From: a virus
Length of the DNA: 64,000 nt
Strand: one strand, 5' to 3'
IMG/VR virus record: IMGVR_UViG_3300036715_000213
Span: 1 to 64,000 of that record
Positions 28,560 through 39,447 of the stretch are shown piece by piece; the first letter of the stretch is position 1, and each line of letters begins with the position of its first letter. The translations under genes were made by a program, and so were the position numbers. Below the pieces are notes generated by a model. It made no database searches and had not been told where the DNA came from. It saw only the letters and a program-made list of their open reading frames with translations.

Positions 28560-31500
28560 GTAATAGTTCCAGAACCAACAAGATCACGGTCAAAGCTGTG
28601 ATCTACTACGATATTTATAAGGTAAGTACGAGTGATTGGAATGAGAGGACCACCATCGTCGTAGATGCCTTTCATCTCAAATTCGAGACGTAAAACTTTG
28701 TTCGCCTCAATTTTGTAGATGTCGTTATCTGCTGGCACATCCTTATAGAACAATGCCTCACCGTAATTACCCTTTTGGTCCACATAGTAGAGTTTCGAGT
28801 CCTCAAAGCTACCCGGAGTGTTTAGACGGATCCAAGCACGATTGTCGCGGTGGTAAACTTCAATTACTGGGCTAGAGCAGTTAATACACTCAAAGCTCTG
28901 TATGAAGGAGAACTCACCTTCAAGCGTCAATGAGTATCCACGTGGAATTTCCACTTCGTGATGTTCGCCTAACTCAATGACATCCGGTTCAAGTGCTTTG
29001 TATAGTTTACCAGTTGAACTATTACCAACCAAGGTACGCATATAGTCTTGACGAAATCCAACATTACCAACAGAAGTATTACGTTCATTTCCAATGAGAC
29101 TAAACGAGCGCACAAATTTAACGCTACCAACACTAGAAATACTCTGCACACCTAAACTGTGTTGGACGTCTGCATAATTGTTGATTAGACCGTTGAATGT
29201 AGTTCCAACCAGCGCAACTGTTTGTGTAGCGAATACAACCCCAGTTTGTCCAGTAGAGTGGTTACCGCTTGGGTACTCTGACTTGAGTACAAAGAAGTCC
29301 ATAGCGTTAATTTGACATACAGCACGCACACCATATGAGTGTGTATCAACTAATGAGTTGCTGCTTAACGTAGACTCTATACCAGTCAGCGGGCTATATT
29401 TGTAATTGCGTACTGAGCCGATTCCAGTATTTGATTGGCTACTGTTCAATAAGGTAACACAATCTTGTGATGTAACAACACTACCAACACGACAATCAGC
29501 CTTGACACCAATTGATTGTCGTGTGTTGATGAATCCAGGAACTATTGAGCTTTGGTTACCAGTTAGGTTGGCAAACTTCGTGCTGATCAAAATACCAGTG
29601 TAGCCCAACATTGACGAGCCAAACAATGCTAGTAGACCGTCATTTTGCAATCTAATCGTACCAACTGCTAATGTAGATGATATACCTGCGGCAAAGTTCT
29701 CAGTTACTGACGTCGTAAAAGACCCAACGTCATTTGTGTTGGATACACCAGTTAACAATGTTGTATTAGTTGGGCTAATTGTACCTGCATATAACGTAGT
29801 CAGACTACGGTAACTCTGACTATTCAACGCCTTAACTTGAGTATTAGTTGACACTAAAGATCCAATACCCGTTACTGATACATTAGCAGTCGCATAGTTT
29901 TGGGTCAATGATGTTGTAATGTTTCCAACATTTCTAGTTAATTCAACCCCAGTTAACGGTGTTAGGAACAATTGATAAAAACCGCCGGGTAAACCAACAC
30001 CCAGCACTGATGTAATTGCTCTTGTGTAATTAGAAGTGACAGTGATGTTACCAACTGTACCAACGGCTGCATTGCTAATATTAGCTTGCAATTGCATACT
30101 GTTGATTGCAAAGAATGAACCATTACCAGTCAAGTTAACTTGCAAGCTACCAATAACATATCCAGTCGCACCGTTAAACTGATTGCCAGTAAGAGCACGA
30201 GTTAGATCGCTTTTAGCCAATATCGTGCCACGTTGCCCAGCACTGGATACTCCAGTAACAAAATAAGAATTAGCACCGACTGTAACCGTACCAACTTGAC
30301 CTGTAGAAAATACGCCAGCTGGGAATATCTCAGTACCAATATTATATGTACCTAGGTTAACTACAGTCTGAACGCCGTTTAAAGCACGATTTAATGCTTG
30401 TTGTGCTGTTAGAAAACCTGTTTGTCCGATAATTGCGCTGGGAGTCTGTTGCGTCGTAATTATACCAATCGCAGTATTCAAACTCATATTAGATAGTTGA
30501 GTTTGGTTTCCAAGAAACACACTATTAATAGATGTCTTGATATCTAAGTCAAGGTACCGTGAAACTCCGGTTGTTAGACGGAAGTCATCAATGTACATAT
30601 TAGATGACAAACTATATGTCGGATTTCCACCAACATTTATTGCGCTTCCAGATGGTTGGAACGTTGTTGGTGCAGTAGTACCGTTAAGTACACCGTCAAC
30701 ATATAGACGAATGCTTTCATTATCTTGAGCTACCGCAATGTGATACCATTGATTAGTATTAATTGTAGTGGTTCCAGTAATAACGGTGGCGATTAGCGGT
30801 TTCGATATTTGAATCTTACCGCTCGCGATACCCATAGTGAATGTACCATAACCGGATCCAATCCACTGAGTATCAGTAGATGCATCAAGCAAGTAAATCC
30901 AATAGTCAAGTGTATAGACTGATGCACTTGTAAAATCCCATGCGTTATCCGCATTTGGAATAGAAATATACGAGTAATTGGTGTTGAGCGATGTTCCACC
31001 GAACTTACTTTGTGTGGCGGAAATGATAGTGCTGTTTGGCGTTATGGTTTTGGCACTCAAACTATCATCAGTATAGTTACTATCAAAACTCAGCTGAGTG
31101 TTAACGTTTAGCCAGTATGGATCACTACCAGTACCGGAAAATAATTGTGGTTCAGTTCCGGGAACTGAAAAATCACCGCCCGTATAACGACTTACACCAA
31201 TAGTGATACGAACATCATCCATGTAGCACAACGATTGCTGGTATTGAATCAGTCCACCGAAGCTAGTGTAATATGGTTGAAGTGTAAAATCGCATGTTAC
31301 TGGATTACCACTTAGTCGTAGAGTATCGGCAACAAGCTGAACACCGTTGACAAACATTCGGAATATGCCCGATGTTCTTGTTACTGCTAAGTGGTACCAA
31401 GTGTTAGTGCTAAATGTAAACGTACATGCAACGTTTTTATCCGGTGATCGTGTAAGCTCATGGAATGACATTCCGCTACCAGTGTCAAAGTACCAAGCAA

Positions 31501-32887
31501 AACAACCAGTAGCACCGTCTTGTTCATAACGGTTTGTGATGATTGGATTGTAGCTATTGTCAGCCGTATAATACCATGTTTCCATAGTAAAATCACCAAG
31601 ACCGAGAACAGGTCCTTGACTTGGCGGTATAACGAAACACGACCCAGTAGAGCCGTTCGACTTTAATGAAGAACCACCGAACTTAGATTGGTTAGTCGAT
31701 ATCGATGCACCGCTTGTATAACGACTAATTTTCTTATTGCCGTAGTTCTTGATTATGGTGCTGTTATTAGCACCGTCGCCATGCAACATCAAAACAACAT
31801 CACTTAGGTATGGATCGTTATTTGAATAAGGTACTGTTGGTAGTGTGAAATTGGCACTATAACGAGCAGTACCAAGTGTTAGGCGGTACTCATCAAGTCC
31901 ACCAGACCCCATACTGCTTGAATCTGGATCACCATTAATCCATGTATTACTTGGAATTCCTGGATATCCTGTTGCAGTATTGAAACCATATGGTCCAGAC
32001 ACGTTCGATTTTAAAATTCCATCAATGAAGAACTTAATTGTATTTCCGGCGCGCACAATAGCATAATGGACCCAATTTGTGCTGGACACAGTAGTTACGA
32101 CACAAGAAAACTCTTGAAATGCGTAACCGTTAGCTGGTCCCCATTGTTGATAAATTAGACGTGCAGTTGTTGTTGATTGGCGATCGAGCGATGCTAAGTA
32201 GCCGCTCGATCCAGTGTGACGCCCTAAAAGTGTTCCATTGTATGCTGGAGATGCCCACCCCTCAAGGGTGAAGTCAGTGTTGAGGTCAATTAGTCCCGGC
32301 TCAATTCGTGATGAAGTATCGAACAGAATCGACGACCCGCCAAACTTTGAGTCAGCGGTTGTGATTTTTGTGTTACCAACAACCGTTAGATTTGTGGATG
32401 TATCAGCTTCGTTTACAGCGTATGCAGTTCCATCAGCAGCATTCCCGCGCATTAGCAACCAAACGTTATTCCAATAAGCATCACCGCTAATAATGTTAGC
32501 ACCTGGAGGGGTAAATCCAATGCTTGATATTGACCGGAAAAACGATTGCGCCCCGGATGTTGAACCAACTGACGTGGTTAATCCATTACCAGTAATAGCA
32601 AAGGTAGATGTACTGCTAGTTGCAATCGTTCCAACAGCAGTTGTAGATACGCTGCCGGTTAACGCATTCACATATCCAACTAATGGGAAACTAACAAGTT
32701 GTCCGGTAGCAGTATTTCCGGTAATCGGGAACGAGCTAGTTGTAATCGTTGGCGTTATAACACCGGTTTGTCCAAGAATAATAACCGATGAAAAAATTGG
32801 GGTGGACGGATCATTACCACCGAAGAATAGCGGCGTTGGTGTACCCGCTATTGGGGTACTATTGAAAAATAGATTTGTATCAGCCAT
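28556..32887 (-). CDS. Giant LamG-domain fibre protein, 1443 aa
   Basis: A 1443-residue virion protein. An N-terminal Thr/Gly-rich beta region (TGVITPTITTSSFPITGNTA) is followed by three concanavalin/LamG-type domains (about residues 140-350, 360-590 and 600-790). Each begins with a WLLMRGN- or VVLMLHGDG-like strand and contains KFGGSS, then DEYRLTLGTARYSANFT or MDDVRITIGVSRYTGG. Residues ~800-1290 are many imperfect ~25-residue repeats with LTGN, VG and TTxV patterns. The C-terminus is an Ig-like acidic domain (RGYSLTLEGEFSF). LamG domains bind glycans, so this is probably a host-surface fibre. It overlaps gene 14 by ATGA. Confidence 0.85.
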   Translation of the reverse strand: MADTNLFFNSTPIAGTPTPLFFGGNDPSTPIFSSVIILGQTGVITPTITTSSFPITGNTATGQLVSFPLVGYVNALTGSVSTTAVGTIATSSTSTFAITGNGLTTSVGSTSGAQSFFRSISSIGFTPPGANIISGDAYWNNVWLLMRGNAADGTAYAVNEADTSTNLTVVGNTKITTADSKFGGSSILFDTSSRIEPGLIDLNTDFTLEGWASPAYNGTLLGRHTGSSGYLASLDRQSTTTARLIYQQWGPANGYAFQEFSCVVTTVSSTNWVHYAIVRAGNTIKFFIDGILKSNVSGPYGFNTATGYPGIPSNTWINGDPDSSSMGSGGLDEYRLTLGTARYSANFTLPTVPYSNNDPYLSDVVLMLHGDGANNSTIIKNYGNKKISRYTSGASISTNQSKFGGSSLKSNGSTGSCFVIPPSQGPVLGLGDFTMETWYYTADNSYNPIITNRYEQDGATGCFAWYFDTGSGMSFHELTRSPDKNVACTFTFSTNTWYHLAVTRTSGIFRMFVNGVQLVADTLRLSGNPVTCDFTLQPYYTSFGGLIQYQQSLCYMDDVRITIGVSRYTGGDFSVPGTEPQLFSGTGSDPYWLNVNTQLSFDSNYTDDSLSAKTITPNSTIISATQSKFGGTSLNTNYSYISIPNADNAWDFTSASVYTLDYWIYLLDASTDTQWIGSGYGTFTMGIASGKIQISKPLIATVITGTTTINTNQWYHIAVAQDNESIRLYVDGVLNGTTAPTTFQPSGSAINVGGNPTYSLSSNMYIDDFRLTTGVSRYLDLDIKTSINSVFLGNQTQLSNMSLNTAIGIITTQQTPSAIIGQTGFLTAQQALNRALNGVQTVVNLGTYNIGTEIFPAGVFSTGQVGTVTVGANSYFVTGVSSAGQRGTILAKSDLTRALTGNQFNGATGYVIGSLQVNLTGNGSFFAINSMQLQANISNAAVGTVGNITVTSNYTRAITSVLGVGLPGGFYQLFLTPLTGVELTRNVGNITTSLTQNYATANVSVTGIGSLVSTNTQVKALNSQSYRSLTTLYAGTISPTNTTLLTGVSNTNDVGSFTTSVTENFAAGISSTLAVGTIRLQNDGLLALFGSSMLGYTGILISTKFANLTGNQSSIVPGFINTRQSIGVKADCRVGSVVTSQDCVTLLNSSQSNTGIGSVRNYKYSPLTGIESTLSSNSLVDTHSYGVRAVCQINAMDFFVLKSEYPSGNHSTGQTGVVFATQTVALVGTTFNGLINNYADVQHSLGVQSISSVGSVKFVRSFSLIGNERNTSVGNVGFRQDYMRTLVGNSSTGKLYKALEPDVIELGEHHEVEIPRGYSLTLEGEFSFIQSFECINCSSPVIEVYHRDNRAWIRLNTPGSFEDSKLYYVDQKGNYGEALFYKDVPADNDIYKIEANKVLRLEFEMKGIYDDGGPLIPITRTYLINIVVDHSFDRDLVGSGTIT
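28612..28619 (-). promoter_or_regulatory. Late promoter candidate (TATAAATA) before gene 14
   Basis: Exact late-promoter box on the minus strand inside the end of the 1443-residue gene; RNA would start near 28606, about 47 bases before the gene 14 ATG. This could give neck, tail and head genes a fresh start after the giant fibre genes. Confidence 0.5.
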
Positions 32888-32894
32888 CTACTAT

Positions 32895-35800
32895 TTAAGT
32901 AGATGTTGGGAACGGTGTGATTAGCGGTTTAAATGCAGCCGTGTAACGAGCAGTCTTGCTAATGCGAACTTCGTCAATATAACCATTCCAGTTATTGCTG
33001 TTTGGTTGCCCAGATTCGTAACCAACTAGTAAAGGACGACCATTATCTACTATAGTTGGTTTAGCAGCACTGGTTGTCAAAGCGCCATTAACATATAGTG
33101 AGACTGTTCCGCCGCTATTGACTACAGCAATATGATACCAACGTTTTGGGACCATAGTAACACCAGATGCGTATGTTGTTCCTGTTGCTGATAGATTATT
33201 ACCACCAACAGTAGCTTGAATCAATCCAGCTGGCGTGATATAGATTGTATATTGTGGGTATGCAGTACCTGATGCACCATCTTTATTAATGATGTACATG
33301 TTAGTAGCTGACTGAGTATCTAACCATGTCCACAATTCAATAGTAAAATCACCAGTAGTCAGACTCAATAATGAATTATGTGGAATACTTAAATAACTCC
33401 CAATACCGTCACAGTATAATGATGAACGATCAAAACGTGCTTGTAAGTTTGTTGTCTTTGCGTTGCCAATAGCAGTCACAGTATTAATAGCAGTAGCATC
33501 ACTAAATGTTGTCCCATTTACTGTACCATTCATCTTCAGTAGCAAGCTATTAGTTCCAAATTGTATATCGTTGTAGCTTGGGATAATTGGCGATAGCTTA
33601 TCAATTAGAGTAAATCCAGTGGTATAGCGACCAATACCCTTAGTGATACGAATGTCATCCATATATCCACCAAAGAAATTACCCGAACCGTCATCATCTC
33701 TTCCGATTGATAGTTGATATGTACTTGTTAGATTATACGACGAAGTAGTTGTAGCAACTTGTATTCCATCAATAAATGCGTACATTGTTCCGGAGGTACG
33801 TGAAATGGCTAAGTGGTGCCACACGTCATTAGTTGGTGTAGTCCAAGTCATTAGAGTATTTGGACCTTGCAATTCTTGGAAATTGCTGTAGTTTAATCGG
33901 AACGAACCTGCACCAGCACCGCCAGCGCGCTTACACATGTAGGTACCGTTACCAAGTCCGGTAACACGATAGAACCAAAACTCAATAGTAAAATCGCCAG
34001 TACCAAAGTCAAAATCGGTATTTGAGGGAACAGTCAAGCCTGAATCGTTTGACAATGATGCTAACGAAGTTGTCCCAAACTTTGTAATGGTAGTTGATGT
34101 TGTTGGGCTACCAACTGTTCCGATTGTCTTAGTATAACGGCTTGCATCTTTAAATGATGTACCAGAATTAACACCCTCACAATCTAGCAATAATGATACA
34201 TTCTCAAAGTATGTATCGGATGGGACTGCTTGATGAAAATCACTTGGTGCTTGATATGAAGTAAAATTAGCAGTATAACGAGCAATACCTTTAGTGATGC
34301 GGAAATCACTCATATAACCGTTATAACAAAATCCAGTGCTATAGTAAGCACCGATAGTCAAGTAAGTGTTTGCTCCAGATAGTGTTCCAGTAAATGTGGA
34401 ATCAGTTCCAATCGATACACCATTCTTATAGAATGTGAATGTGTCACCAACTCGTATTAGTGCATAATGAGCCCAGACATTTGCTGTTGGGACATTAGAT
34501 GATATTAATACGTTGGTTGTATTGTGGTAAATCAGCCAACCTGTTGTTCCATCATTACCGATAGCTACACCGTCAACAAATGGGCTACCAGCAGTAAACA
34601 CGGTATTTGATATATGGAAACGACCGCGGTTAGCTGCGTCGGATGGGCGCTCCCACCACTCAATAGTAAATGCGTCAGATCCCAGATTAAAGTCTTGGTG
34701 GCTTGCGTATTGTACATAGCACCCTGCTCCACTAAAATAGTTTGCATTACCAAACTTCCCGTCTAGTGAATTAAGAACTGTTCCAAATATCGTTGGAGTC
34801 TTTGTAACTGGACTAATATCATTAGCTGTCCCATTGTCTTGCAGATAACTAACATTGTCTTTAAAATATGGGTCAGCAATAACACGCATATTGTTGGCGT
34901 ATTCTATTGGTGGTGTAAATGTGGTAGTATAACGAGCAACACCTTTAGTGAATCTAAAATCGTCTATGTATCCAAGGAATGGTAATTCACCAGCGGATGC
35001 TAAAGCACCAACCGCAAATGGTTGTGCTGACTGATAATCAAGTCCCGCACTAAACGATATTGACATATCTGAAACACCATTGATATAAGCTGTATATGTG
35101 CTAGCAGTTTTTACAAATGCAACATGAACCCATGTATTTGTTGGGATAGTAGCTATTGATAATTGACGGTCAACGTAACTTTGACCGATGATTACCCCAC
35201 CGGTATATAATTGACCTGTATTTCGTATGTAAAAACACCAACCCGAGCCCGAACTATTAGCTCGTGCACCACAAATACCATAATGGTTTGACGCATTAGG
35301 TACATTAATCCATGCTTCAACAGTAAAATTGCCACCAGCAGATAAATCAAATGCACTTACATTTGGTGTTGTTATATAACTTGAGCCATCAAATGTTAAA
35401 GAACTGCCACCAAATTTACTCTGTGTTGTGCTGATTTTTGCATTACTAACAGTTGTAAATGTTTTAGAAACAGGAGACTTGTCAAATATCGTTGTTTGAT
35501 TGTTAGCACCATTAGCATTAACTGCTAATGATACGCTTGTAAAATATGTATCATATGAATATTCGTCTAGTGTCGCAGTAACACCGCTGATACCAATAGT
35601 CGTAAAATTACCAGTCACGCTTGCATACAGATATAGGATATCAGGAATATATGGAAGTTGATTCGATGCGATAACAGAATTGTATTGTCCAGTGTAATCA
35701 TAACCTAGCACAGTATAACGGTGGTACGGGTTCAAATTACTGAATTCGTAATAACCAGTTACTGGGGCAGATATAGCAGATGCAACAATTGTATTAGTCG

Positions 35801-36710
35801 ATTCATCTAAACACATCACTTTACGCGCATCAAAATATGATGGAGTGCCCTTAATAAGAGTAGTACCAGTGATTAGACCAAATCTGAATTTTGTAGTTAG
35901 CGTATTATTTTTAAATTTATCAGTGCTGACAGATTCAGTTTTTACTGCTAGATTATCACTATTGATCAACGGATCAAAGTCAGCCATTGTTTTGTTCTTA
36001 CTCAAGAACGTGGTAACTGCTTTATGTGTTGGATTGCTTGGAGACACATAACCAGTAGTTTCACTTAATTTGAAATTAGCTGGTGAATTATCAGTAAATG
36101 CTATAAGCGCAGTTTGTGGAGCATCCCATACCTTTACTGAGTAAACTCGTGTGCTACATTGATTAATATAAACTGCGGGCCGGAATGATGTAATAGCACC
36201 AAAGTACGAATATACTAATTTAGTGTCAACACGAATTTCAATTGTTGGTTTTTTAGCAGCTATTCCACCTGTTGAATCCCAACGCATATTAATAACGCGC
36301 CGATCGGCAACTGTATTAAATTGTAGCAAATTTAGTGAATTTGGGATGTTTGCGTTTACTGCATTACCAGCCCATGATGTGCCACCAGTCCAAGTCTGCA
36401 GAGTCCAGTTAAATGCATTATGTGTAAATGATACACCGTTAGAAACTGCGGCTGCACCAGTCACTAACCATAATCCAGCATATCCCCCAGCATTTTGTAA
36501 TGCAAGTATACCAATATCAATCTCAGCTTCTCCTGTTGAGTACAATGATGAAGAAGTGATATCCCAAAGATTTTGTGCTGCTGTAGAATTTGCTAAGTCG
36601 TAAGAAACACCCGCATTGTATGTTGCGGTTAGAGTCCCAGATTGTGCTCGAATTGTTGCAAAAGACCCACCTGGATCGGATGCGAAATTCTGATTAATTA
36701 TTAATGCCAT
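32895..36710 (-). CDS. Giant LamG-domain fibre protein, 1271 aa
   Basis: A 1271-residue paralogue in domain style of the following gene. The N-terminal ~370 residues are unique (MALIINQNFASDPGGSFATI, with YSVKVWD near 195). Four LamG modules follow, each ending in a DFRFTKGVARYTTTF, DFRITKGIARYTANF, DIRITKGIGRYTTGF or EVRISKTARYTAAF motif. The spacing is roughly 200 residues. KFGGSS or KFGTTS marks the start of each jelly-roll. It probably forms a trimeric adhesin exposed on the tail or neck. The gap to the next gene is 7 bases. The module count suggests growth by internal duplication. Confidence 0.85.
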   Translation of the reverse strand: MALIINQNFASDPGGSFATIRAQSGTLTATYNAGVSYDLANSTAAQNLWDITSSSLYSTGEAEIDIGILALQNAGGYAGLWLVTGAAAVSNGVSFTHNAFNWTLQTWTGGTSWAGNAVNANIPNSLNLLQFNTVADRRVINMRWDSTGGIAAKKPTIEIRVDTKLVYSYFGAITSFRPAVYINQCSTRVYSVKVWDAPQTALIAFTDNSPANFKLSETTGYVSPSNPTHKAVTTFLSKNKTMADFDPLINSDNLAVKTESVSTDKFKNNTLTTKFRFGLITGTTLIKGTPSYFDARKVMCLDESTNTIVASAISAPVTGYYEFSNLNPYHRYTVLGYDYTGQYNSVIASNQLPYIPDILYLYASVTGNFTTIGISGVTATLDEYSYDTYFTSVSLAVNANGANNQTTIFDKSPVSKTFTTVSNAKISTTQSKFGGSSLTFDGSSYITTPNVSAFDLSAGGNFTVEAWINVPNASNHYGICGARANSSGSGWCFYIRNTGQLYTGGVIIGQSYVDRQLSIATIPTNTWVHVAFVKTASTYTAYINGVSDMSISFSAGLDYQSAQPFAVGALASAGELPFLGYIDDFRFTKGVARYTTTFTPPIEYANNMRVIADPYFKDNVSYLQDNGTANDISPVTKTPTIFGTVLNSLDGKFGNANYFSGAGCYVQYASHQDFNLGSDAFTIEWWERPSDAANRGRFHISNTVFTAGSPFVDGVAIGNDGTTGWLIYHNTTNVLISSNVPTANVWAHYALIRVGDTFTFYKNGVSIGTDSTFTGTLSGANTYLTIGAYYSTGFCYNGYMSDFRITKGIARYTANFTSYQAPSDFHQAVPSDTYFENVSLLLDCEGVNSGTSFKDASRYTKTIGTVGSPTTSTTITKFGTTSLASLSNDSGLTVPSNTDFDFGTGDFTIEFWFYRVTGLGNGTYMCKRAGGAGAGSFRLNYSNFQELQGPNTLMTWTTPTNDVWHHLAISRTSGTMYAFIDGIQVATTTSSYNLTSTYQLSIGRDDDGSGNFFGGYMDDIRITKGIGRYTTGFTLIDKLSPIIPSYNDIQFGTNSLLLKMNGTVNGTTFSDATAINTVTAIGNAKTTNLQARFDRSSLYCDGIGSYLSIPHNSLLSLTTGDFTIELWTWLDTQSATNMYIINKDGASGTAYPQYTIYITPAGLIQATVGGNNLSATGTTYASGVTMVPKRWYHIAVVNSGGTVSLYVNGALTTSAAKPTIVDNGRPLLVGYESGQPNSNNWNGYIDEVRISKTARYTAAFKPLITPFPTST

Positions 36711-38114
36711 TTAGTACCATGGACCAGTAATATCAAACGCCACACGGCTTGCTGGGTATGATACATAGCCAACCCCACCCTGTGCTGTGTAGGTTTGAAC
36801 ATACATAAATTTTCTACCGGCGAAGTTTGATACTGTATCAATAATAGCATGATCATATAACGGTTGGTTATTTGCTGAGAACATTATGCCCGGCATTGTC
36901 CCACGTAAACAGTTTCCAGTTACTCCAGGTGCTGTGCCAACTAGATAATACGGAAACAGAATAAAAGAATAATCAGAACCATTAACTGCTGGCACACCAG
37001 TTGCCGCCCCAGAAACGGCTTGTAGTGTAGTAATACCACTATACGATGTGAATGCGACATTATTATTTAGCCCAGGAGCAGCTCCTAGTGGATCACGTAA
37101 AGTAACTTTACCAGCAAAATTCAAATTTAGCGTTGAATATGTTTGATAATCAGCTGCATTATTGGGATAGCTAAAATTAGCTGTTTGATACATATCAGTT
37201 GCAGTCAAAACTGCATTATATGTATCTCCCGATTTATTACTAAGGAAATCGGTGAAAGTGTACATGACTTTACCGTAGGCTATGGTGCCAGCAATTGTGC
37301 CGTTTCCTGGACCATAATCGACAAACAAATAAAATCCGCGATCATCACCAACTAATGACCATGCTCGATTACCAGAAGTCTCAGCATTTACTGACCCAAC
37401 CGCTGATGCTTGTGCCATAAATCCTGCATTGGTAGATGGAATGCCTGTAGTATAGTACCAAATGCTAGTAAACCATTTATACCAACCATTAACCGCAGTC
37501 GCACCAGATCCTGTTCCTACTCTGTTTTTAGTTGGTAAATTAGGATCAAAAGGTGCTGGCGTACCAACTGGAGTATCAATATCGGAATATGACGATGCCA
37601 TTTCTACCTTACCGAATTTAGCATAGGTTGTAGTCCATACCGCATCCAGAGAATTATCAATACGTAGACAAATGCCAGTGCTCGCTGGATTGTTTGATTT
37701 AAATACTCGCTTATTAGTACCAGTGAATAATGTTGTGAAACCATAACCGTTGGATGCAGTTTGCAAACCTGGAGTCTTCATTAATATTGTTCCGGTTGCT
37801 GGACTAGTCGGGTTGTTTAAAATATCAAAAGTAACAGTAGTGGATGTTATTGACTTCACACGGAAATCACCATTAAAGTCAGCTTGAGCAGCGCCCGAAA
37901 TATTGATAATTTGATCAACTAGGAATCCGTGCCCTGCTGCTAGAGTTGCGATTGCGACGTTACTAGTTTGAGTAAGAGTAGTTACTGTTTGGCTGTTAAA
38001 TCCATTGATTAAAACTGCGTCCAGGAATGTAGTTAGCGAGCCCCATGCTGCTGTGATTGTTGGCGCATTCTTCATTAAAGAATGCGACCATTTTACGGGA
38101 AGAAATTGACCCAT
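36711..38114 (-). CDS. Tail fibre/adhesin paralogue C (467 aa)
   Basis: The third of three tandem paralogues in transcription order, the longest at 467 residues. All share the opening (P)VKWxHSxMxxAPxI, LDAVLINGFNS, an early beta module around VDQIINISGAAQADFNGDFR, GTGSGATAVNGWYKWFTSIW, RAWSLVGDDRGFYLFVDY and the ending RVAFDITGPWY. A signal peptide is absent, as for virion proteins. The family is known to me only as phage structural proteins; host-binding is inferred from position beside LamG fibres. It starts one base before the LamG gene's end. Confidence 0.78.
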   Translation of the reverse strand: MGQFLPVKWSHSLMKNAPTITAAWGSLTTFLDAVLINGFNSQTVTTLTQTSNVAIATLAAGHGFLVDQIINISGAAQADFNGDFRVKSITSTTVTFDILNNPTSPATGTILMKTPGLQTASNGYGFTTLFTGTNKRVFKSNNPASTGICLRIDNSLDAVWTTTYAKFGKVEMASSYSDIDTPVGTPAPFDPNLPTKNRVGTGSGATAVNGWYKWFTSIWYYTTGIPSTNAGFMAQASAVGSVNAETSGNRAWSLVGDDRGFYLFVDYGPGNGTIAGTIAYGKVMYTFTDFLSNKSGDTYNAVLTATDMYQTANFSYPNNAADYQTYSTLNLNFAGKVTLRDPLGAAPGLNNNVAFTSYSGITTLQAVSGAATGVPAVNGSDYSFILFPYYLVGTAPGVTGNCLRGTMPGIMFSANNQPLYDHAIIDTVSNFAGRKFMYVQTYTAQGGVGYVSYPASRVAFDITGPWY

Positions 38115-38117
38115 CTG

Positions 38118-39446
38118 TTACCACCATTTAAAGTTATTTGACGGATCGCCAGTTATATCAAATGCTATTCTTATAACGTTACCATTTTGTAACCAACCTA
38201 AAGACACGATAAAAAATGTACGACCAGCATACCCAGCAACATTTATAACAGTATCACGATTATTGAACGGACTATTGTTATTCATTATCCAAAATAGCCC
38301 AGGCATCATTCCGCGTATTGACCCACTACTACCGCCTCCAGAATCTTGTAACGTTACTGGAAAGAAATTTGCGCCGCCAGTAACTGGATCCGGATACGCC
38401 ATACCAGTTGCGTAGCCGGGTGTCTCCTGCGTCGCAAGGCCTTGGAATGTATTAAGAACCCCTTTACATGGAACTGTAGAAGTCACATCACGCATTATCC
38501 ATTTTCCACTTGTATCGTTTGACAAACAAAAATTAGAGTATGGATTTGGTCCACCAATACTACTATAACTCCATGTTCCAGAATTTGCTGCGATTTGAAG
38601 ATCGGTTGCTTGGAAGAACGTGTTATAAATGTCGTTAGTCCGAAATGATGGGAATTCTGTGAAAGCATAACCGGCTTTTCCGTATGAGAAGTTAAACTCT
38701 GTGAAGAAATAGAACCCGCGGTCATCACCAACAATAGTCCACGATCTATTACCTGAAGAAGGTGTTGTTGATTCTGAGTTATTTGATGCATCAGCACGAG
38801 CATAGTACCATTTGTGCCATCCAAGCTGGGCAGTAGCACCAGATCCGGATTGAATAGTTTGATTTGCGGCTAGTGAATTTGTAATTGATGTTGAGAACGG
38901 GATGTAATCAATACCTGTTGGTGTAAATCCATCTGGTTTGAAAGCAGGTGCTACCCCAACGCGCGCAAACTTTGCATATGTACCTGTCCATCCAGCATCA
39001 AGAGAATTGTCAACACGCAATTGTGGTTTTGTGCTACTTGAATTGGTACTACGATAGATACGGATGTTTGTTGCACTATATGTGATTTCAAATGTCAGCG
39101 GTGCTGTAATAGTATTTGGCGTTCCAGTAGCAAGAGTGGCTGGCAATCCGGTAACTGCAAATGTTAGTGTAGTAGATGTTGGTACTGATACTACACGTTG
39201 TTCACCGTTGTATTCAGTCTCATTACAGCCCGACACTTTGATAATTTGATCTTGCAGATAACCATGCGCTGTTGCGTATGTAGCAGTTGCAACAGATCCA
39301 GATCGAGAAATAGTAGTCGGATTGAGCGAATTAAATCCGTTAACAAGAACTGCATCAAGCATTGTTGTTAAAACGCCGTGAGCATCAGATAGCTGCGGCG
39401 CGCCCGCCATTCCAGAGTGGAAATATTTTACTGGATATGTTGCCAT
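38118..39446 (-). CDS. Tail fibre/adhesin paralogue B (442 aa)
   Basis: Second tandem paralogue, 442 residues. It keeps every shared block: MATYPVKYFHSGMAGAPQLS, LDAVLVNGFNSLNPTTISR, DQIIKVSGCNETEYNGEQRV, GSGATAQLGWHKWYYARAD, RSWTIVGDDRGFYFFTEF and the ending RIAFDITG, here followed by the extra tail DPSNNFKWW. The central surfaces differ strongly from the neighbours, as expected for receptor-binding copies under diversifying selection. Three bases separate it from paralogue C. Confidence 0.78.
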   Translation of the reverse strand: MATYPVKYFHSGMAGAPQLSDAHGVLTTMLDAVLVNGFNSLNPTTISRSGSVATATYATAHGYLQDQIIKVSGCNETEYNGEQRVVSVPTSTTLTFAVTGLPATLATGTPNTITAPLTFEITYSATNIRIYRSTNSSSTKPQLRVDNSLDAGWTGTYAKFARVGVAPAFKPDGFTPTGIDYIPFSTSITNSLAANQTIQSGSGATAQLGWHKWYYARADASNNSESTTPSSGNRSWTIVGDDRGFYFFTEFNFSYGKAGYAFTEFPSFRTNDIYNTFFQATDLQIAANSGTWSYSSIGGPNPYSNFCLSNDTSGKWIMRDVTSTVPCKGVLNTFQGLATQETPGYATGMAYPDPVTGGANFFPVTLQDSGGGSSGSIRGMMPGLFWIMNNNSPFNNRDTVINVAGYAGRTFFIVSLGWLQNGNVIRIAFDITGDPSNNFKWW

Positions 39447-39447
39447 C

